NCBI GenBank assembly: GCA_018136815.1
Contig: CM030936.1
Span: 640,831-704,830, forward strand
From: Isochrysis galbana
Taxonomy: Eukaryota; Haptophyta; Isochrysidales; Isochrysidaceae
Reading direction: 5' to 3'
Length of the DNA stretch: 64,000 nucleotides
A program made the position numbers and the translations under genes. The notes below the pieces were generated by a model. It was given only the letters and a program-made list of their open reading frames with translations. It had not been told where the DNA came from and did no database searches. Within the stretch, counting starts at the first letter, position 1; every line of letters starts with the position of its first letter. Below, one piece after another: positions 53,872-63,327 of this stretch.

Positions 53872-56163
53872 ATGGGCTGCCTCAAGATAGGAGGGAGAGG
53901 CGGGCGCTTGCGGGGGCGCCCGCCGATGCCGTGCTGCCGCAGGCTCGCTCCACGCCTCTGCCTGCTCTACGCGGCGGTGTTAGGGTGCTTGTCCCAGCTG
54001 GATGGGCTAGCGCTCACCTGGCCGGTCGAAATTGCAAGCGGTGAGCTGGATGCTCAGCCTGATGCTGCAGGCAACTGGAGTGATGGAGAAGATCCACCGC
54101 TGCAGTTGGATGCCTCAGCTGTAGCACCATGGGCTTGGGACACTCTGCCCATGGAGTCACCGTCTGCGCTTGCTCATCGTTCCACCGAGGCGAGGGCGCT
54201 ACTTGCCGGCATACCAATTGTCCGAGAGCTGCAGGCTGCCTCGTCACGCGGGGAGCCGTCGTTCACTATCCCTCCTGGTGAGTACTCCTTTGGCTCAGAG
54301 CTCGTCGACCTCTTTCGCCTCAATGACATGTTCGTAGATGTTAGCGGGGTGACATTTTGGTTCACCTATGGCGGCGGCTTACGCTTTATTGATTGCCGCA
54401 ATCTTCAGTGGATCGCCGACTCTCCGAATCGGCCGTTCGTGATAGACTACGACCCGCCAGTCTTTGCGCAGGGACGGGTGGTGGACGTGAGCAACCTTAG
54501 AGCTCATCGTTGGGTGGACGCTGTATTTGACCCAGCTTATCCGTTGCCGAGCCGGTCTGACCGACTGTTCGCGCGGGCCAGCACGACGAAAGTCGCGTTT
54601 TGGAATCCGGCGACACGCACAATCCGAAGAAAGCAAGAAGGCGCCGTCAATATATGGCTGCAAAATTCGCAAGACCATGGACACGCTTGGCGTATCTTCA
54701 TGACGGGTGGCATCAACAGCATGCTAGGGGCTGATGCACCAGGCGTGGGGGATTTGATCACAGTGATGCCGCGCCTATGGCCTCATTCGTTGCAGTTGCT
54801 CCGGTGCCAAGGTGTGACAATACAAGCTATGCACATTTACGGCGGCACTAATATTGGCATCGTCGAAACCTCAGGGCACGGCGGGCACTTCTATAAGCAA
54901 TTGCGAATAGGCAGGCGAGATGGTTCCAAGCACCTCATGTCAGTAAATGCCGACGGCTTTCATTCAAATAGTGCTGTAGTAGGAGCCACAATTCAGTCCA
55001 GTGAGATTGCCTATACTGGCGACGACCTGTTGAACATTTACAATGGCATTTGCATAGTGCTCGAACGACACTCAAACACGGAGATCATCGTTCTCGATCA
55101 CAAGGAGACCATTGATGATGTATTGTTGCCAGGCGACGCATTTACGTTCTTCCACTTGAAATCCCTCGAGCGCCTCGCAAACGTTCGTCTTGCTGCGAGT
55201 CCAACCCATTTTTACGGCAACAACTGGCCGACCCGCGTGAAGGGTGTGCGAGGTACTCTGCGTGCCTCTCCCTATAACATCCCTGTGCCCAGCGCCATTT
55301 CATTCGATAAAGATTCAGTCTTCTTGCTACGCTTCGAGTCGCCTCTCCCAGATGCTGTGCAGCCATATTTTTCTCTTGGCCAGTCGCTCGAAAAGGCCAA
55401 TCGAGGCGCATCAATCCGTGACAGCTGGCTGCATGACGGCTACTCTCGCGCAGGACTGACCAAGTCAACCGACACGACCATTGAGCGAACACTTTTCCAG
55501 CGTGCCGGGGGCGTACACATTGGATACGAATTGCATTGGTTCGAAGGGGACCTGGCGCTAGCCGATGTGAAGATACTGGATTCGACGTTCGAGGCTTGCG
55601 GAAGCCCAGCGATCAACATTGACACGAAAGCTAAGGAGACAATTCTAGCCCGCAATATAATTTCACCTTCCAGCCGGATAACGGAGCGACCGCCTTTCAT
55701 TTTGCCGCCATCCCCTCCCACGCCGCCAAAGCCACCTCCACGTTCACCTTCGCTATTGTTGTTACCACCTCCGTCCTCTGCTCGACCGCTTGCGCGCTCT
55801 CCACCAATTCAGGCTCCTCCCAAGACATTAGAACCATTGAGTCATTGGGTAGAGGTTGTTGTTGCGAGTTTTGGGCTTGCATGTCTGACCGCCATCGCGG
55901 CCATTGTAATTATTGCCGAGCAGTGGAGAAAGGCGCAAGTCGCAGGACAAGCTGCCCGTAATGCAGCTGCAATTCAGGCGGCAGAGGAGCGGAGAACGAG
56001 GCCAGACGACAACCAAGCTATCTGTATGGCAACAAAAGCTAGGTCGGCCGAGTCGCGAGGAAAGAGGCAGGTCGCACAGGAACCCGCCCATAAGCCAAGC
56101 GACGGCAAAGTGCCAGGAGAGAGAGAAGATGAGGATGAGGGCATTCACCGAACAGTATTGTAA
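53872..56163 (+). CDS. Membrane-anchored beta-helix protein, paralogue of 26194-29301
   Basis: Intronless ORF of 763 residues. The start at 53872 gives a basic leader and a hydrophobic segment (LAPRLCLLYAAVLGCLSQL); an ATG at 53926 is an alternative. Residues about 130-600 align well with the beta-helix region of the 26194 gene: VSGVTFWFTYGGGLRFIDCR, PFVIDYDPPVFAQGRVVDVS, GGTNIGIVETSGHGGHFYKQ, SVNADGFHSNSAVVGATIQS, IAYTGDDLLNIYNGICIVLE and RDSWLHDGYSRAGLTKSTDT. Instead of Cys modules it has a short Pro-rich linker (PPSPPTPPKPPPRSPSLLLL) and a transmembrane helix (VVVASFGLACLTAIAAIVII) with a basic, coiled-coil-like cytosolic tail of about 90 residues. So the ectodomain is membrane-tethered. 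A carbohydrate-binding or -cleaving role is likely for the fold, but catalytic residues cannot be assigned. Confidence 0.88.
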   Translation: MGCLKIGGRGGRLRGRPPMPCCRRLAPRLCLLYAAVLGCLSQLDGLALTWPVEIASGELDAQPDAAGNWSDGEDPPLQLDASAVAPWAWDTLPMESPSALAHRSTEARALLAGIPIVRELQAASSRGEPSFTIPPGEYSFGSELVDLFRLNDMFVDVSGVTFWFTYGGGLRFIDCRNLQWIADSPNRPFVIDYDPPVFAQGRVVDVSNLRAHRWVDAVFDPAYPLPSRSDRLFARASTTKVAFWNPATRTIRRKQEGAVNIWLQNSQDHGHAWRIFMTGGINSMLGADAPGVGDLITVMPRLWPHSLQLLRCQGVTIQAMHIYGGTNIGIVETSGHGGHFYKQLRIGRRDGSKHLMSVNADGFHSNSAVVGATIQSSEIAYTGDDLLNIYNGICIVLERHSNTEIIVLDHKETIDDVLLPGDAFTFFHLKSLERLANVRLAASPTHFYGNNWPTRVKGVRGTLRASPYNIPVPSAISFDKDSVFLLRFESPLPDAVQPYFSLGQSLEKANRGASIRDSWLHDGYSRAGLTKSTDTTIERTLFQRAGGVHIGYELHWFEGDLALADVKILDSTFEACGSPAINIDTKAKETILARNIISPSSRITERPPFILPPSPPTPPKPPPRSPSLLLLPPPSSARPLARSPPIQAPPKTLEPLSHWVEVVVASFGLACLTAIAAIVIIAEQWRKAQVAGQAARNAAAIQAAEERRTRPDDNQAICMATKARSAESRGKRQVAQEPAHKPSDGKVPGEREDEDEGIHRTVL

Positions 56164-57120
56164 TCTTATTACTATTTGACTTTGTAGCCACGGCATCCCT
56201 TGTGTGAGGAACAATCAGAAATAGTGGGCGGCGGGTTGCCATGGACTCTTTGTTTGCTCCTGCTCCTAAGCGCTTACAGCGCAAGATCTATGGACTAGTG
56301 TTCCCTACCATGAAACTCTTAAAACCTTTTATTATTCTTACCGCACTCGCGGCGAATGGAACCACTACCTACTACACGTAGCACGTAGCATACTTTCTAC
56401 AACCCCACTCCTCCGGCCCTTCTCCCCCCGCCATCAGGCGGTTCGCGGTTCCCCCCGTACACTACTAGGAGGATTGGGGTGAAGGGCTTAGATATGGTCC
56501 GGTGGCCCGCGCCCCCCCCCCCCCCGGTGATCCGTTCCCCCCTACCTCCTATGCCTCCCGGGCTGGCGGTGGACTCTGTCTCGACTTATCTTGTAAACAG
56601 GCGCGAGAGCCTTACCGCTTACCGATTTTTCGGTGGGCGGAGCTCTTGCGCTCACGCCCACCCCCTTCTCCGCGCTCTCTCTCCCCTCTCCTGCGGCCTG
56701 CGGCACGCGATGGCGCTCCTGCGGCAGGCCTCCAGCTGCCCTCTGGCGGCCCCTGGAGGCTCCTGGAGGCGAGCTCACGGGTCACGGGACCCATCACCGG
56801 TGGTAGACCAAAAGCTGATTTAAACCAGATGTTGGACAGGATGTGTCGCGACTGGGACTGGGGCGCGCCATGCGCCATGGAGGTCTCTTGGTTCGGGATA
56901 CAGCATGGTTCATGGCACATTGCACATTCATGAAATGGAGCAGAATGGGTGTATTTGAGACCGCATATGGAGCGCTCCTGAGACTGGTTGGCTTATTTAT
57001 ATGAAAATTGCGTTATGAAAGCGCGCGGCGCGGGGTCTGTGAATATTGTTGTATAAATAAATGACCTTGGACATTTGATGGCTCCATTCGATTGATGTCC
57101 CATAATTGACGGAACGACAC
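56164..57120. repeat. R1 repeat copy
   Basis: From about 56320 to 56830 the sequence matches 60110-60560: CCGCCATCAGGCGG, GGCTTAGATATGGTCCGGTGG, CTTACCGATTTTTCGG-like and TCTCCGCGCTCTCTC. No gene is called. 56830-57120 shows nothing recognisable. Confidence 0.6.
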
Positions 57121-57663
57121 CTTGACATGAACGATATATACCCACTGTTCACACTAGGTACTAGGTACACAAGGAGATCTGGAACCCAGCTTGGAGCTAA
57201 AAACACTTACCAACTCGTTGCTCGTTGGGAGTGGCTCATATAATAGACGGAGAACCCGGGGCAAAACGGCAAAACCCGCCTGAGACGTGAGACGGGGCCA
57301 GCACATTGTGGCTTGGCACTCACGCACAGAGATGCACCGGGAGCTGACGCGCACACTGGGAACACAAGCAACTAACAAGCAACCCAGGCACCAGGCACCT
57401 ATAACCGAACAATTATATTTCATATTTCAACTGAACACTGAACACTAATCACTAATCACTAACAGGCCTGCCCGGAACCCGCACTCTGACCCAGGCCCAT
57501 GGTAGCGCACCTGGGCCGCACCCCGGATACCAAAGACAAAGGAATGGCGGGGGGAAGGGAAAGAGGTGGAGGGAAGGGAAGCGAAGGGCGATGTCAATGT
57601 AGATAGGGGGGTACCCTAATAGTAGGTGTGCAGCCCAGAATCAGAATCTTCAGATTTTTTTTT
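57121..57663 (+). mobile_element. LINE 3'-end copy (5'-truncated)
   Basis: Matches the 3' end of the LINE at 42.5-42.96 kb: GATATATACCCACTGTTCAC, GGGAGTGGCTCATATAATAG, then AACAGGCCTGCCCGGAACCC, CCCCGGATACC, GAAGGGCGATGTCAATG and CAGCCCAGAATC, ending CTTCAGA with nine T (57655-57663). Only the last few dozen codons and the 3' UTR remain. It ends 200 bases before the nucleotidase gene, so it could alter that promoter. Confidence 0.75.
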
Positions 57664-57873
57664 ACTAACACAACAATAAAATTCTGACGCTTTCCATCTC
57701 TTGTCCTCTCTCTTTCTCTCTCTCTCCCTCCCTCCCTGCCTCCCCTCTCCCGCCCCCTGCCTCGCCCTCCCTTCCACTCCCTCTCCCTGTCCCCTCCCTC
57801 TTCTGTTTCTTCTCTTCCTCCCTCTCCTTTCTCCGCTCCTCCCTCTCTCCTCTCCCTCCCCTCCCCCCACGCG
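57664..57873. promoter_or_regulatory. Pyrimidine-rich 5' tract of the nucleotidase gene
   Basis: CTCTCTCT and CCCTCCCT low-complexity sequence leading straight to the start codon at 57874. Similar tracts precede the armadillo, EF-hand and BioF-like genes, so it may be a core-promoter or leader feature of this genome. Confidence 0.45.
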
Positions 57874-59408
57874 ATGCCCGCGGATTCGCTCTGCAGCAGC
57901 CATCTCCTCAGCCTGGCGCTTCACGCCGTCTCGTGCGCCTCACGACTGAGCCGTGGCGTGCGCACCGAGTCTCTGGGCTCTCACGCCGTGCTCACAAAGA
58001 CCGACGCTTCGCCCGTCACCCTCGCTGACTTTGGGGTGCAAGCACTCGTCACGCTCTACCTGCGTGAGCACGGACCGCGCTCATTTCGCCTTGTGGCGGA
58101 GGAGGACGCCGAGGCGCTCCACAACGACCCGGGGCTGCTGCAGACTGTGACGGATCTGGTCAACCAGTACTACCCTGCGCCAAACAATGAGGCGCACACG
58201 TGGAGGACGACCGACGTGCTCGATGCGCTTAGCCGCGGAGGAGATGAGGGTGGCGAGGGCTCCTTCTGGTTCCTCGACCCGATCGATGGGACGAGGGGAT
58301 TCGTGCGTGCTTGATCCCCCAGCTTGCGATTCTCTTGCTGCCGGCTTGGAGGACTGCGCGCTAAGGCGCTGATTTCTTCGCATGCGTGCTGACAGCCTGG
58401 TCCCTGCTCATCGTCAGGTTCGTGGTGGACACTATGCTATTGGCCTAGGCCGCATCGAAGCTGGCGTTCCTACTATTGCGGCCGTGGCATGCCCAACGCT
58501 GCCCCCACCAGGCGGCAGCCTCGGAACCGAGGGCATCCTTGATGGGGCCGCCGGATCGGTAGACGGTATGGGCGCAGCGACCTGTGGCTTGCTGTTCGGT
58601 GCGTCAGCTGGAGGAGCTGCGCGTGTAATGTCCCTTGCGGACTCGGAAGGTATGACGTCTTGGGATAAACCTGCGGACACGAACTGGGAACAAATCATGC
58701 AAATCATCGCCCCGCCAGGTGAAGCCATCGGCGAATCAGATGCGACGTTAAAGAACGGGAGGCGGCCGCTGCGGGTGGCTGAGTCGTTTGCGGGAAGACT
58801 ATGCGCTCATCGATTTGAATGCTTCGGTGGCAGCGTGGACAGCAGCAGCACCGACAACCCTAAAGCCGCAGCAGTGCAATGTTCTTCACCTGCAACTGAT
58901 CCACCCCTCCATGCGGTTGGGCCTCACGGAATTCCCATAGAGTTTGTGAGGCTTGATTCGATGGCTAAGTATTGCCTCGTGGCACGCGGAGAAGCTGACG
59001 CATACGTGCGGGCGCCTCTGAACGGCGGGAAATCTGAGCGCATTTGGGATCATGCTGGGGCGCTCGTGGTGCTCTCTGCAGGTGGGAAAGTCACCGATTT
59101 TTTGGGCAACCCGCTCGATTTTTCGCTCGGGCGTGGGTAAGTTGCATGCGTCCGAAGTGCTTGCCATCTTTGCGTGCTGAAACTCCACGTGCTACGATGA
59201 AGTCATGGGGCGAGTGCTTGTAACCGCCCTTCTCCTTTTCACTCCATCCCGATGTGACTTGACTTGTAGGCTATCTGCAAACCAAGGCGTCCTGGCTTCG
59301 AGCGCGAGTGCCAGGCCCAACCTCCACACCGATATGCTACAATGCGCTCGTGCTGCGTGGCCATGCCTCAACACTCCCGCAATTCCGGATAAAGGGACAT
59401 CAAGGTAG
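57874..59408 (+). CDS. 3'(2'),5'-bisphosphate nucleotidase (HAL2/SAL1 type)
   Basis: Three exons (57874-58302, 58418-59136, 59270-59408) join in frame to 428 residues. The protein belongs to the inositol-monophosphatase superfamily that converts PAP to AMP in sulfur assimilation. Seen are TKTDASPVTLADFGVQALVT (substrate-site entrance), RLVAEEDAEAL (metal-binding Glu-Glu), FWFLDPIDGTRGFVRGGHYA (the DPIDGT metal motif, split by intron 1), MAKYCLVARGEADAYVR and IWDHAGALVVLSAGG, the WDxAxG metal motif. The last exon gives GLSANQGVLASSAS. It is about 70 residues longer than yeast HAL2; the extra is mostly a stretch around FGGSVDSSSTDNPKAAAVQC. All metal ligands are present, so activity is expected. 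Donors are GTGCGT and GTAAGT. Confidence 0.94.
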
Positions 59409-60899
59409 CCGTCGGCGAAAGGAGACAAACATGAACACCCAACTATCGTGACGGCAGGGTGAAAGCTCAAATGAACGCCACGAATCGAAGTCATAGGCAT
59501 CCTATTGCCACCTGCTTTCAACTACTGAGAAAATCGGCGCATGGGGCTTTATAAGCTGGGAGTTGAGCAGTGCGCATGGCGCGCAACCAGCTCCTATTTG
59601 CAATTATCAACTAGTCTTACCTTCATTATTCTTTGACGTCGTCATTCTTTGGGGAGCATGTTAGTGAAAAATGCTGCTGCTCCGATCATAACCCAAAGTG
59701 CAAAGTGTATTTCCCATGAAGAGTTCACCACATACAAGGCGTGCAAGTGCCAGCAGAGACAGCGATGTTGCCATGTCCATGCGCCATTGGCTTCGTCAAG
59801 GACGCTTATCTTTAATGCTACTGTAACCCGGGCCTTTGAGACCCAAGGGTGCAAGGGATAGCATAGACTAATCTTATGATTGGCCGCGCATGGAGGGGTG
59901 CCTCGCGCCCCCCCCACTCTCTCGACTCCTCTCATGGCTCATGGGGGGCGAGAACCATCCACCCCCCTGCGCTGCCTCTTGGCATGTAGGGGGGACGCAA
60001 TGGGTAAAAGACACCCATACTACCCCACGCACGATGCAGAAAACACGACACGCACAATGGGGACCGGTCTCCTACACTGGACGACGCACACGTAAAATAA
60101 ATAAATAAACGCTTCTTAATAGTCTCACCGCACACGCGGCCATGGACCCTCTACTTTCCACTCACGCAGCAAAACTTTCTACACCCCCACTCCCCCGGCC
60201 CTTCTCCCCCCGCCATCAGGCGGCTCCCCCCGTGCACTACTAGGGGGATAGGGGTAAAGGGCTTAGATATGGTCCGGTGGCCCGCGCCCCCCCCTTGGTG
60301 ATCCGTTCCCCCCTTCCTCCTCTGCCTACCGGGCTGGTGGCGGCCTCAGACCCGTCTTATCCTGTAAACAGGTGCGGGACTTACGTATTTTTCGGTGAGC
60401 GGAGCTCTCGGTCCGCCCACCCCCTTCTCCGCGCTCTCTCTCCCCTCTCCTGCAGGCACGCGCGATGGCGCGCCTGCGACAGGCCTGCAGCTGCCCCTGG
60501 CGACCCCTGGAGGCACCTAGAGGCCAGCTCAGGGGGCAGAGGAGTCTGGGGCTGGGCCCTGGCCTCCCCTGCCTCTCCCTCGCTAGCGCTCCTGAGCCTC
60601 AGGGGCCCCCACTCTGCGCAGAGACTCTGCACCTGTCTGCCTGTCGAACGGGGGGGAGGGGGGGTTGGAGCGATGGGCTGGCCACGACAGGCCGGGACGC
60701 GCAAGGCAGGCGAGCTTGCCAGTGGGGCAGTGGGTCAGCAGGGCAGTGTGATCCTGGCAAGCCATCAGGCGTGCCGGGTACCGGGAGCATGGGTGGTTCC
60801 TCCCCCATGGCAGGGGAGGAGTGGAGAGAGGGGGGGGCTCGTGCCCCCCCATGGGCGAACTAAGTATAAACTTAGTTGGACGACGCTGGGGGCCGCCCG
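59409..60899. repeat. Spacer and R1 repeat copies
   Basis: 59880-59965 is a partial R1 copy (GTGCCTCGCGCCCCCCCC). About 60110-60890 is the most complete R1 copy, sharing its left part with 56320-56830 and its right part, inverted, with 22558-22980 and 24010-24420; it ends AACTAAGTATAAACTTAGTT, a palindrome. 59409-59880 shows no clear gene, although a minus frame near 59650-59860 has one hydrophobic segment. Confidence 0.6.
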
Positions 60900-61440
60900 C
60901 ACGCGGCGCGCGCGAGTGCGACGTGCGCGCGGGACCAAGCGCGCGCGAGCGCGGCGTGCGCGCGGGACGCGGGACCGCGGCCACCACCACCAGCACGCGC
61001 GCGGATCGCGACGCGTGCGTGGGCTTGGGGTTGAAGACCGATAGCGGCTCGCCATCAGCCGAGGGGAGGGGAGGTGGTAGCGGCGGCGGCGGCCTACGTA
61101 TGCGTAGGACGCAGGACGCGGAGGAGCGGAGGCGGAGGCGTTCCGCGCGCGAAGGGGAAAGGGGAAAGGCCCCCCTGCGGTATATGTGGCCCCACTGTTT
61201 TTCGCACCGTTTTTTACTGTTTCTTTTCGATTCCCCAAAACAGTTGTTTTTAATGTCTTTCTAGACGCCTTGCCCGCTGTTTTTCACATCTAGACTCGTG
61301 GGCAAGGCCGCGCGACACAGTCCCTGAGGAGCCCCCTCCGCCCAGCACGCCCGATGGCGGAGGAGGCGCGTCTGGCAAGAAGCGGTGCACCTTGTCGCCG
61401 AACCGCGCGGGAATCGAGTGGCTCCCGTGGCCGCCGTTAA
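60900..61440. repeat. GC-rich short tandem repeat and spacer
   Basis: GCGCGCGAGTGCGACGTGCG recurs in slightly changed form within 60905-60972. The rest of the stretch has no recognised gene. Confidence 0.4.
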
Positions 61441-62095
61441 AGGTACCCAGCTTTCTAGGACCAGTCCTAGAAACTAGGACGGACTTTGCTAGGTGAGAGC
61501 ATGAGCATACCATGTTATTTTGTCCCAAACCTTGGCTATTGAGTTACCACATGCATGTCCTCATTAAATGTTCCAAGTGTACCTAGGCACCATTCCCTCA
61601 GCAACACCAAGTTTTGTGACGCGTTTGCGGGTCACCTGGTCGGAATTGCTGCTTGTCCTAGAAACGGGAGAAATGGCTGATACCACCCAATGGGGAGCTC
61701 TTCTACCCATGGTCCCCAGGAGATGAAATGTTGCTTTGACTGCCCTCTTTGAGACCTTCAGTGACCACCAAGCTTGGTTTTGTCATCTAAGTGTCCAATC
61801 CGCTAGTCTACTGCTCCAAAAGGTCTAAAATAAAACTCCTCTGGTGCGAGCGGACGCCCGAGTGCAGCACCGCATGCTGAATGTGGTAGCAAAACTAAGC
61901 AAAGACAAGCTCCGCAGAGTTGGTCATGGGGAGAGCTAAGGTTGAATGGGATGTGGAGCGATGGTTTGCTTCAGGTGATGGGATGTCTCATAAGCTCACC
62001 ATAGGCTATAATGGAGGCATGATCGGCAGAGTCCTAGAAATCCAAGAATTTTCTAGGACGTGGTCCTAGTTTCTAGGACGGAATTTTTTGTCCGT
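61441..62095. repeat. Region bounded by CTAGGAC palindromes
   Basis: GTCCTAGAAACTAGGAC at 61464-61480 and GTCCTAGTTTCTAGGAC at 62063-62079 are near-palindromes in similar flanks (TTTCTAGGAC...TAGGACGGA). GTCCTAGAAA also occurs at about 61652 and 62034. They may mark the two ends of a 650-bp element, but I could not find a target duplication. 62096-62535 shows nothing recognisable. Confidence 0.4.
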
Positions 62096-62662
62096 TTATC
62101 CGCCGTGGTTGAGGGATAAAATGACAATTGTGTGAGACCGTCTATCTAAAGTAATAGGATTAAGCCCCAATGTACCCCATGCAACATAGTTCAAGGGCGC
62201 GCTTTCTCGTCTAGCTCTTGTTAGTTTTATTTTTGATCTACCGGACCTACGGGTTTCAGTTTTGAAACGGAGGTAGTATATGTTATCAGACGTCAATCAA
62301 TGAGGCAGACACCTCTGATAACAACAATGCGCGGCCCGATGCTATCCACCTTGCCGTGGGAGATGAGTAGTGGCGTGACATCATTGACGATACGGCCTTT
62401 GTTGTAAAAGGCACTAATCTATATCCACTCGGACTCGAACCCTCTACATTCTGTTCAAGTACTTGGTATTTCTATTGCTTTTGGACTACCTTCCGGCGAA
62501 TGTTCTTCAGGGTATTTATTTAAACCACAACCTGAACACCCGAGCGTGTCGAACTCCGACACCGCGCTACTCTCGCACTCATCCACAGCGAGGCAGCTCT
62601 CCTTTATAGTTGATTGCGGAGCCACAAAGCATTGTATCTCAGATGAAACGGAATTAGATTGC

Positions 62663-62834
62663 ATCACAGACCTAGATGGGAAATACGTATTCACCGTATT
62701 TGGCCAGAGGCCAAATACATATGTATTTGGCTGTATTTGAAGCGCGTCCTGGGTTGTTGGCCTCGAATGTATTTGAAATGTATTTGGCTGTATTTGCAGG
62801 CCCCAGCACCGTATTTCCCATCTAGGATCACAGA
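62663..62834 (-). mobile_element. hAT-type MITE, copy 2
   Basis: Element 62671-62826 (156 bp) with ends CCTAGATGGGAAATACG and CGTATTTCCCATCTAGG, flanked by ATCACAGA at 62663-62670 and 62827-62834. The internal order is inverted relative to copy 3, so this is the opposite orientation, and it is shorter by 27 bases. Confidence 0.92.
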
Positions 62835-62853
62835 TGACAACCCGGGCACCTTC

Positions 62854-63052
62854 ATAATCATCCTAGATGGGAAATATGGTGCTGGGGCCCGCAAATACAG
62901 CCAAATACATATGTATTTGGCCTCCGGCCAAATACATTTCAAATACATTCGAGGCCTACAACCCAGGACGCGCTTCAAATACAGCCAAATACATATGTAT
63001 TTGGCCTCTGGCCAAATACGGTAAATACGTATTTCCCATCTAGGATAATCAT
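62854..63052 (+). mobile_element. hAT-type MITE, copy 3
   Basis: Element 62862-63044 (183 bp) with the same ends, flanked by ATAATCAT at 62854-62861 and 63045-63052. It matches copy 1 at 9100 and lacks the LINE scrap of that copy, so it is the empty-site form. It lies only 35 bases from copy 2 in inverse orientation, so the two could fold together as a long hairpin. Confidence 0.93.
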
Positions 63053-63327
63053 AATCATTCGGCGACGGCCGACGCGTTCCTATCTCCCAAATCGGCGACA
63101 TGACGATTGTTGTTGATGCCCGCCTTCGTCTTGCAGACGCTTCTCACATCCATCGGCGCGTACCCGTTCGCCCCAGTGGTGTTAGAGTTGTCCCTGGTTT
63201 GGCGGCGAGACTTTTTAGCTGCCCAAAATGAGTTGGGCTAAACAACTTCTCTTATTGATCGCCATTCTCTAGAGTAGTCTACTAAAGCTCCACTCTACTC
63301 TACTAAAAGATCTCTGTGTGTCGGGCG

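Larger units (their letters stand above)
62540..63235 (+). mobile_element. Copia-like (Ty1) LTR-element fossil
   Basis: The sequence around 62590-62650 carries a retroviral-type aspartic protease motif (VDCGATKH) in the setting seen in Ty1/copia polyproteins, and the plus strand after 63050 has matching downstream composition. Only this part of the element is present; I found no terminal repeats or reverse transcriptase in the window. It is broken and old, and carries two nested hAT-type MITEs (62671-62826 and 62862-63044). Confidence 0.5.

Noticed and set aside
60821-61264. 147-codon ORF in GC-rich repeat
   Set aside because: Frame is set by GCGCGCGAG repeats and the R1 end; no domain.
62425-62450. 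Possible tRNA 3' half (GGACTCGAACCC)
   Set aside because: The flanking bases do not pair as a T-stem and no other arms are visible.
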